Shown in pieces: positions 5,009-9,444 of a stretch of DNA of 9,444 nt. The position numbers and the translations under genes are program-made. The stretch is from Frankiales bacterium (GTDB lineage Bacteria; Actinomycetota; Actinomycetes; Mycobacteriales; SCTD01). The stretch is from NCBI GenBank assembly GCA_025965495.1, contig JAOPWW010000077.1, positions 1-9,444 of the forward strand, written 5' to 3'. The notes under the pieces were generated by a model. It was given only the letters and a program-made list of their open reading frames with translations. It had not been told where the DNA came from and searched no databases. Each line of letters opens with the position of its first letter. The stretch's first letter is position 1.

Positions 5009-7657
5009 GTGCCGGGGGGCGGGACGGCGCACCGACCGCGCCCGGGGGTCGTCGCGCTCGTCGTCGCCCTGGCGCTGGGCGCCGTCGGGCTGGCCCTGGC
5101 CGGCAGCACCGCCCCCGGCCGGACCGCGCCGCTCGCCCTGCCCGTGCTCGGCGCCGTCGTCGCGGCCGCGTCCCTGCTCGTCGTCCGCTTCCGCGCCGGC
5201 AACGACGTCGACGGCGTCACGCTCGTCGAGGCCGCCCTGGCCCCGCTGCTGTTCGCCTTCCCGGGCGTCGTCGTCGTGGCGACCGTGGCGGTGGCCGAGA
5301 CGGTGGTGGCGCTGCTGCGGCGCGACGAGCCGGTCAAGGGCGCGTTCAACGTCGCCCAGTGGTCGTTCGCGGCCGGCCTCGGGGCCCTGGTCGTCGACCG
5401 CTCGACGCTCCCCCCGGTCGGCGCGGTGGTCTGCGGGCTGGTCGCCGTCGGGGTCGCGAACAACGCCGCCTTCACGACCGTGCTGACCCTGGCGGGCGGC
5501 GGCACGCCGCGGTCGATGCTGCGCGGGCTCGGGCCGGTGATCGTCCCGGGCTGGCTGGTCGGGTTCGGCGTGAACCTGCTGCTCGGCCTGCTGTTCGTCG
5601 CCGCCTACGACGGCTCGCCGGTCGCCGTTGTCCTGTTCCCGGTGCCGCTGCTCGTCCTGCACTGGGCCTACCGGGGCTACGCCGCCGTCCGCACCGACCG
5701 GCAGCGCCTCGCCGGCCTCCACCGCGCCTCGCGCGCGCTCGCGGCCCCCCTGGACCCCCTCGAGGCGCTCCCGGCGTTCCTGTCCGAGGTCGCCGACACG
5801 TTCGGTGCGCGGCGCGCGGTCCTCCTGCACGGCGACCGGGTCCACGAGCACGACGCCTCCGCCGATCCGGCGTTCTCGGTGACCGCCCCCGGCCCGCTCG
5901 GCCGCGAGCTGCTGGGCCTGGACCGGCCGGTCCGCACCACCGCCCGCGACGCCGGCTCCCTCGCCGCCCTGCTCCGCGACGCCGGGGCGTCCGACCTGCT
6001 GGCCGCACCCCTGCTGCAGGACGACGCCGTCGTCGGGGTCCTCGCGGTGCTCGACCGGGCCGGCGTCGAGGAGCTGCCCACCGGCGAGCTCGACGTCCTC
6101 GCCGCGGCGGCCCGCGAGGCGGCAGCCACCCTCGCGCGCGGGCGCCTGCTCGCCGACGTCCTCGAGGAGCGGCGCAAGCTCGACGAGCTGGTGTCCACGA
6201 CGTCCGACGGCATCCTCAGCCTCGACCGCGAGGGCGTGGTGCGGTCCTGGAACCCGGCGCTGGAGCAGCTCACGGGGCTGGCCGCGGACGACGTCGTCGG
6301 CGTCCCCGGCGCGCTGGCCCTGCTGGACCTGCGGCGCGCCGACGGCGCCCTCGTCACGCTCGCCGGCTGGGACCGCGACGACGAGCGGCCCGCCGAGCTG
6401 CTGCTCACCGCGCCGTCCGGGCCGCGGAGGGTCGTGTGCTCCTACTCCCGCGCGGAGGGCACGGACACGCTGGTCGTCGTCGCGCGGGACGTCACCCCGG
6501 CGGAGGAGTTCGCCGAGCTGCGGGCCCAGTTCACCCGGCTGGTCGAGGCCGAGGCGGCCCGGCGGCTGGTGGTCGAGCACCTGCAGCAGGCCGTCATGCC
6601 GGCGCTGCCCGCCCTGTCCGGCGCCGAGCTGGGGGTCCGCTACGTCGCGTCCGACCCGACCGAGCCGACCGGCGGCGACCTCTACGACTGCCAGCTGCTG
6701 CCCGACGGGACCGTGCACCTGGCGGTCGTCGACGTCCTCGGCCACGGCGTGCAGGCGACCCAGCACGCCCTGTCGGTCGCGCACACGCTGCGCACGGTCG
6801 TGCTCGACGGCACCCCGCTCGGGGAGGTGGTCGCCCGCGCCGACGTCCTGCTCGGCCGGCAGGACCCCGACCTCGTCGCGACCGTGGTCCTGGGCCGCTA
6901 CACGCCCGCGACCGGCGTCCTGCAGCTGGCCGGCGGAGGGCACCCGCCCGCCCTGGTCGTCTCCGCCGGCGGCGAGGCCCGGCAGGTCGACCTGCCCGGC
7001 GGCGCCCTGGGCTGGCCGCTGGCGGGCAGCGACGGCGTCGTGGAGACCGCGCTCGCGCCGGGGGACGCCCTCGTGCTCTACACCGACGGCCTGGTCGAGG
7101 CCCGCAAGGACATCGTGCAGGGCCTCGAGGACCTGGCCGCGCTCGCCGCCAGCCTCGTCGCGCTGCCCGCGGGGGCCTTCGCCCAGGCCCTGGTCGACGA
7201 CGCCCTGCGCGGGGCCGACCGGCGCGACGACACCCTGGCGCTCGTGCTGCGCCGCGACCCCGCGCCCGCGGGCCCGTCCGCGAGCTGGGACCTGGCCGCG
7301 GACCCGTCCCAGGCGGGCGGCGTCCGGCGGGCCCTCACCCGCTGGGTCGAGCAGCAGGGCTGGGACGGCTCGACGACGGCGCTCGTGGTCGGCGAGCTGC
7401 TCGCGAACGCCGTCGTCGCCGGGCGCTCCGCGGTCACCGTGACGGCCCGGCTCGAGGAGCGGCGCGACGGCGTGCGCCTGCACCTGGAGGTCTGCGACGA
7501 CGGCGACGGCTTCGAGGCGGTGCCCGCTCAGGTGCGGCCCGCCGACGAGCGGGGCCGTGGGCTGCAGATCGTGCGGGCGCTGACCCGCGACCTCGTGCTG
7601 CACCGGACCCCCGGCGGCTCGTCGGTCACGGTGGTGCTCGACCTCGTCCGGGGGTGA
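5009..7657 (+). CDS. Membrane-bound GAF-PAS-PP2C (SpoIIE-type) phosphatase with C-terminal RsbW-like HATPase
   Basis: An 882-residue sensor that would dephosphorylate a STAS-domain anti-anti-sigma partner (as SpoIIE/RsbU/RsbP do) and may phosphorylate or bind one through its RsbW-like end. Residues 13-220 hold about eight hydrophobic segments, including a FNVAQW stretch (113-118) of the kind found in actinobacterial MASE-like sensor modules. A GAF domain covers about 245-378 and a PAS domain about 388-498 (DGILSLDREGVVRSWNPALEQLTG). The PP2C/SpoIIE domain covers about 518-750 with LQQAVMP (525-531), Asp557 (GGD), Asp575 (VDVLGHG), Asp693 (YTDG) and Asp740/741 (RDDT), so the metal-binding acids are intact. 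The HATPase covers about 757-880: N-box Glu796/Asn800, G1 DDGDG (830-834), G2 RGRGLQIV (848-855). The start is GTG 5009, with GGAG (4999-5002) 6 nt upstream. The 3-nt gap implies cotranscription and coupling with the protease gene. No STAS or sigma gene is in the window. Confidence 0.9.
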   Translation: MPGGGTAHRPRPGVVALVVALALGAVGLALAGSTAPGRTAPLALPVLGAVVAAASLLVVRFRAGNDVDGVTLVEAALAPLLFAFPGVVVVATVAVAETVVALLRRDEPVKGAFNVAQWSFAAGLGALVVDRSTLPPVGAVVCGLVAVGVANNAAFTTVLTLAGGGTPRSMLRGLGPVIVPGWLVGFGVNLLLGLLFVAAYDGSPVAVVLFPVPLLVLHWAYRGYAAVRTDRQRLAGLHRASRALAAPLDPLEALPAFLSEVADTFGARRAVLLHGDRVHEHDASADPAFSVTAPGPLGRELLGLDRPVRTTARDAGSLAALLRDAGASDLLAAPLLQDDAVVGVLAVLDRAGVEELPTGELDVLAAAAREAAATLARGRLLADVLEERRKLDELVSTTSDGILSLDREGVVRSWNPALEQLTGLAADDVVGVPGALALLDLRRADGALVTLAGWDRDDERPAELLLTAPSGPRRVVCSYSRAEGTDTLVVVARDVTPAEEFAELRAQFTRLVEAEAARRLVVEHLQQAVMPALPALSGAELGVRYVASDPTEPTGGDLYDCQLLPDGTVHLAVVDVLGHGVQATQHALSVAHTLRTVVLDGTPLGEVVARADVLLGRQDPDLVATVVLGRYTPATGVLQLAGGGHPPALVVSAGGEARQVDLPGGALGWPLAGSDGVVETALAPGDALVLYTDGLVEARKDIVQGLEDLAALAASLVALPAGAFAQALVDDALRGADRRDDTLALVLRRDPAPAGPSASWDLAADPSQAGGVRRALTRWVEQQGWDGSTTALVVGELLANAVVAGRSAVTVTARLEERRDGVRLHLEVCDDGDGFEAVPAQVRPADERGRGLQIVRALTRDLVLHRTPGGSSVTVVLDLVRG

Positions 7658-7683
7658 CCGGACCAGGCCCCTCGGGCTACTGT
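7654..7683 (+). promoter_or_regulatory. Possible sigma-A-type promoter for the riboswitch/NlpC transcript
   Basis: GTGACC (7654-7659; 4 of 6 matches to TTGACA) and TACTGT (7678-7683; a TANNNT -10) are 18 nt apart. The -35 overlaps the stop codon of the phosphatase gene. Transcription would start near 7690, just before the riboswitch. This is pattern matching only. Confidence 0.35.
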
Positions 7684-7689
7684 TCCCGG

Positions 7690-7707
7690 GCCCGCCGACC
7701 GGCGGGC
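7690..7707 (+). terminator. Small GC hairpin after the phosphatase gene
   Basis: GCCCGCC (7690-7696) and GGCGGGC (7701-7707) form a perfect 7-bp stem with a GACC loop, 33 nt after the phosphatase stop and just 5' of the riboswitch. It could terminate the protease/phosphatase transcript, or be a 5' stem of the leader RNA if the promoter at 7654-7683 is real. There is no U-tract. Confidence 0.35.
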
Positions 7708-7711
7708 GTCG

Positions 7712-7925
7712 TCCCGCACAACGCCGAGTCCTGCCCGTGCGGGCCGTCCCCGACCGGTGCTCCTGGAGCGTCGGCCACCACCGCGTCCGGGCAGGAGCGG
7801 GGGACCCGATCTCCACGGGGCTCCTCCGTCAGGAGCTCCTCGGGGTGAAGCCGGTGCTGATCCAGCACCGGCCGGGCCATCCCCGGCCCGAACCCGACAG
7901 CTCACCTCGTAGGCGTGCGGGGAAG
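7712..7925 (+). promoter_or_regulatory. c-di-AMP riboswitch (ydaO-yuaA class)
   Basis: The leader carries the hallmark conserved blocks of this class in order: CGCCGAGTCCTGCC (7722-7735), GGCAGGAGCGGGGGACCC (7790-7807), GGGGTGAAGCC (7842-7852), GGCCCGAACCCGACAGC (7885-7901) and ACCTCGTAGGCG (7904-7915). Pairings found by eye are P1 TCCCGCAC (7712-7719) with GTGCGGGG (7915-7922), a 9-bp stem TCCTGCCCG (7729-7737)/CGGGCAGGA (7788-7796), a 6-bp hairpin 7820-7825/7831-7836, a 9-bp hairpin 7851-7859/7863-7871 and a 6-bp hairpin 7873-7878/7885-7890. In this class c-di-AMP stabilises P1 and usually turns expression off; in actinobacteria it commonly precedes cell-wall hydrolase genes (Rpf, NlpC/P60), as here. 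No separate terminator is visible before the start codon, and the Shine-Dalgarno region abuts P1, so translational control is likely (inference). Confidence 0.93.
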
Positions 7926-7932
7926 AGCTGTC

Positions 7933-8385
7933 GTGAAGTCCGTCCTGTGCGCCCTGGTGATCGCCCTCGCCGCCCCCGTCGTCGCTGTCGGGACGACCGT
8001 CGGGACCGCCGCTCCCGCGTCGGCCACGACCACTTCCCTCGGCCAGCGGGCCGACACGGAGGCCCGCCGCCTCGTGGGCAAGCCCTACGCCTACGGCGCC
8101 GCGGGCCCGACCCGCTTCGACTGCAGCGGCTTCACGCTCTACGTCTTCAGCCGCCTCGGCAAGCAGCTCCCCCACAACAGCGGCGCGCAGTACGACGCCG
8201 TCCGCCACGTCGCCCGGACCGACAAGAGGATCGGCGACCTCGTGTTCACCAAGCGGGGCGGCAAGATCACCCACGTCGGCGTGTACGCCGGCGGCAGCGA
8301 CATCTGGTCGCCCGTGCAGAGCGGCGACCACGTGCGCCGGCAGTCCTTCGCCGGTCGCGACTACGTCGTCGGGCGCGTCGGCTAG
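7933..8385 (+). CDS. Small secreted NlpC/P60-fold peptidoglycan hydrolase
   Basis: A 150-residue protein, essentially one NlpC/P60 domain behind a Sec signal peptide (core 4-19, cleavage probably after ASA at 29-31). Family members cleave the D-gamma-Glu to meso-DAP bond or related bonds in peptidoglycan stems. Visible motifs are GKPYAYGAAGPTRFDCSGF (49-67) with catalytic Cys64, the LPHNSGAQY segment (79-87), RIGDLVFT (99-106) and THVGVYAG (113-120) with catalytic His114. The third polar residue, usually the His of a (W)HAP/HSP motif, is not apparent: the protein reads DIWSP (123-127). There is no SH3, LysM or coiled-coil anchor. The GTG at 7933 is chosen over in-frame GTG 7915 because 7915 lies inside riboswitch P1 and a GGGGAAGAG purine run lies just upstream of 7933. 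Expression is likely c-di-AMP controlled. It is convergent with the - strand phosphatase, 9 nt apart. Confidence 0.9.
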   Translation: MKSVLCALVIALAAPVVAVGTTVGTAAPASATTTSLGQRADTEARRLVGKPYAYGAAGPTRFDCSGFTLYVFSRLGKQLPHNSGAQYDAVRHVARTDKRIGDLVFTKRGGKITHVGVYAGGSDIWSPVQSGDHVRRQSFAGRDYVVGRVG

Positions 8386-8394
8386 CAGCCCTCC

Positions 8395-9444
8395 CTACAG
8401 GGACAGCACCGCGACGCTCGCGTCGTCCTGCGCCGGCCCGTGCGCCTCGCAGGCCGCGAGCACGGCGCCGGCCAGCGCCGGGGCGGTCAGCCCGGAGGGC
8501 AGCGCCGCGACGACGGCGTCGAGGTCGACCTCCGCACCGCGGTCGGTGAGCCCGTCGGTGGCGAGCAGCAGCAGCGCGCCGGGCGCGACGTCGACGGCCG
8601 TCTCGGTCGCGTCCTGCGGCCCGACGCCGAGGCCGACCGGACGCCCGGGCGCGACCTCGAGCCGCCCGCCGGGCACGAGCAGCGGGCCCGGGTGCCCGGC
8701 GCTCGCGAGCCGGACAGCCCGACCCTGGCTGCGGACGACGAGCGCCGTGGCGAACTCCTCCTCGCCGCCGGCCAGGACCCGGTCGAGCCGGACGAGGACC
8801 TCGCCGGGGCCGGCAGCACCGGAGGCGCAGGCACGGAAGGCCGCCCGGAGGCGGTCCGCGGCGACGGCGGCGACGTCCCCGCGCCCGCACACGTCGGCCA
8901 CCAGCAGCCAGCGCGCCGGTCCGTCGACGACGAGCTCGACGACGTCGCCCGACAGCCGGCCGGCGTAGGGGCGGGACCGGACGGCCAGCCCGTCGGTGTC
9001 CTCCCGGGCGACCGCCGCGAGGCCCTCCTCGAGCAGGAGCAGGCGCACCCGGGCCTGCTCGGCCGCGACGGCCCGCGCGAGCGCGCCCTCGAGCACGGGG
9101 CCGAGGGCGGTGAGCCGGGGGAGGTCGTCGTCGCCGGGGGGCGGGCAGGTGAGGCTCAGCAGCAGTGCGGCGCCGGGCCCGGCCGGCACCGCGACCCACG
9201 ACGGCCCGGTCCCGAGGACCTGCACCTCACCGGTGCGGGCGCACTCGGTGACGGGCAGACCGGCGTCCCGGGGCAGCACCGCCCCGGGGCCCATGGTCGT
9301 GCAGTCGTAGCCGCTCGAGGCGAGCACGACGGGGTCGGTCCCGGGCCGGGGGGCGCGCACGACGAGGCAGGCGCGGACCCCGGGCAGCGCGGACAGCCGG
9401 TCCACGGCCGCCCCGGCGACGTCCGCGGGGGCCTCCGCCCGGCC
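8395..9444 (-). CDS. GAF-like/SpoIIE-type PP2C serine phosphatase (5' end possibly outside window)
   Basis: A soluble phosphatase of the SpoIIE/RsbU class that would dephosphorylate an anti-anti-sigma (STAS) protein. Numbering from GTG 9405 (336 residues), a GAF-like region covers about 1-110, a linking helix 108-133 (coiled-coil-like, Arg/Leu/Glu-rich), and the PP2C domain about 140-336. Metal-site acids are present: Asp154 (SGD instead of the usual GGD), Asp171 (ADVCGRG), Asp284 (ATDG) and Asp327/328 (QDDAS); SAGHPGPLLV (235-244) is the conserved core strand. There are no membrane segments or HATPase domain. The reading frame is open to the window edge for 13 more codons and GTG 9405 has only a weak G-rich upstream stretch, so a start beyond the edge is likely and the GAF N-terminus may be incomplete. 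The stop (TAG) is at 8397-8395. It faces the NlpC/P60 gene with no room for a dedicated terminator between them. Confidence 0.87.
   Translation of the reverse strand, partial: GRAEAPADVAGAAVDRLSALPGVRACLVVRAPRPGTDPVVLASSGYDCTTMGPGAVLPRDAGLPVTECARTGEVQVLGTGPSWVAVPAGPGAALLLSLTCPPPGDDDLPRLTALGPVLEGALARAVAAEQARVRLLLLEEGLAAVAREDTDGLAVRSRPYAGRLSGDVVELVVDGPARWLLVADVCGRGDVAAVAADRLRAAFRACASGAAGPGEVLVRLDRVLAGGEEEFATALVVRSQGRAVRLASAGHPGPLLVPGGRLEVAPGRPVGLGVGPQDATETAVDVAPGALLLLATDGLTDRGAEVDLDAVVAALPSGLTAPALAGAVLAACEAHGPAQDDASVAVLSL

Noticed and set aside
3185..7816. A 1543-codon open frame on the - strand across the protease and phosphatase genes
   Set aside because: It is antisense to two genes with complete motifs; its translation is Gly/Arg/Asp/Ala-rich low complexity with no domain, as expected from GC-rich third positions on the opposite strand.
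4003..7848. A 1281-codon + strand frame overlapping the protease end and the whole phosphatase
   Set aside because: Arg/Pro/Gly-rich out-of-frame shadow with no motif; the other frame carries all S8, PAS, PP2C and HATPase signatures.
7915..7932. Upstream GTG start for the NlpC/P60 gene
   Set aside because: It lies inside the P1 strand of the riboswitch and would place charged residues before the signal peptide; GTG 7933 has the purine-rich site in front and begins a normal signal peptide.
7933..7953. Cys6 of the NlpC/P60 precursor as a lipoprotein site
   Set aside because: It is too near the N-terminus, before the hydrophobic core; an ASA signal-peptidase I site is present later.
8267..9199. 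A second long - strand frame overlapping the right-end phosphatase
   Set aside because: Arg/Ala/Gly-rich shadow of the PP2C gene, lacking any motif and running through the stop region of the convergent NlpC gene.

Overview
The window is very GC-rich with strong G/C bias at third codon positions. It uses frequent GTG starts, has GC hairpins without U-tracts, and carries a c-di-AMP riboswitch in front of a cell-wall hydrolase gene. Together these point to a high-GC actinobacterium (Actinomycetota); genus cannot be decided from the sequence. Almost all of it is protein-coding: eight genes, two of them cut by the window edges.

Left third (1-3092, + strand): a sulfonate/taurine utilisation cluster. 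It holds the 3' end of a TauD-type 2-oxoglutarate dioxygenase, then a lipoprotein solute-binding protein (TauA-like), an ABC ATPase (TauB-like) and a permease (TauC-like). The last three are joined by 4-nt stop/start overlaps (ATGA, GTGA) and form a complete importer. A 136-nt gap with two small tandem duplications separates tauD from tauA. A 12-bp perfect GC hairpin follows the permease and probably ends the operon.

Middle (3093-7657, + strand): a two-gene unit. The first gene encodes a secreted subtilisin-like (S8) protease with a complete catalytic set and five perfect NSWLG pentapeptides near its C-terminus. Three bases after its stop begins an 882-residue membrane protein that joins about eight membrane segments, a GAF domain, a PAS domain, a SpoIIE-type PP2C phosphatase and an RsbW-like HATPase. 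This looks like a protease/transmembrane-switch pair feeding a partner-switching (anti-sigma/anti-anti-sigma) pathway. It is the best candidate here for a little-described system. A palindrome and a 21-bp-spaced direct repeat lie in the protease leader.

Right third (7658-9444): a ydaO-type c-di-AMP riboswitch leads into a small secreted NlpC/P60-fold hydrolase whose Shine-Dalgarno region abuts the riboswitch P1 stem. The hydrolase appears to lack the usual third catalytic residue. Converging on it from the - strand, with a 9-nt gap, is a second SpoIIE-type phosphatase (soluble, GAF-like N-terminus) that runs to, and perhaps past, the window edge. The right half thus combines extracellular cell-surface enzymes with two PP2C signalling phosphatases and a second-messenger riboswitch, suggesting an envelope/stress-signalling neighbourhood. 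No mobile element, CRISPR array, tRNA or rRNA was seen.
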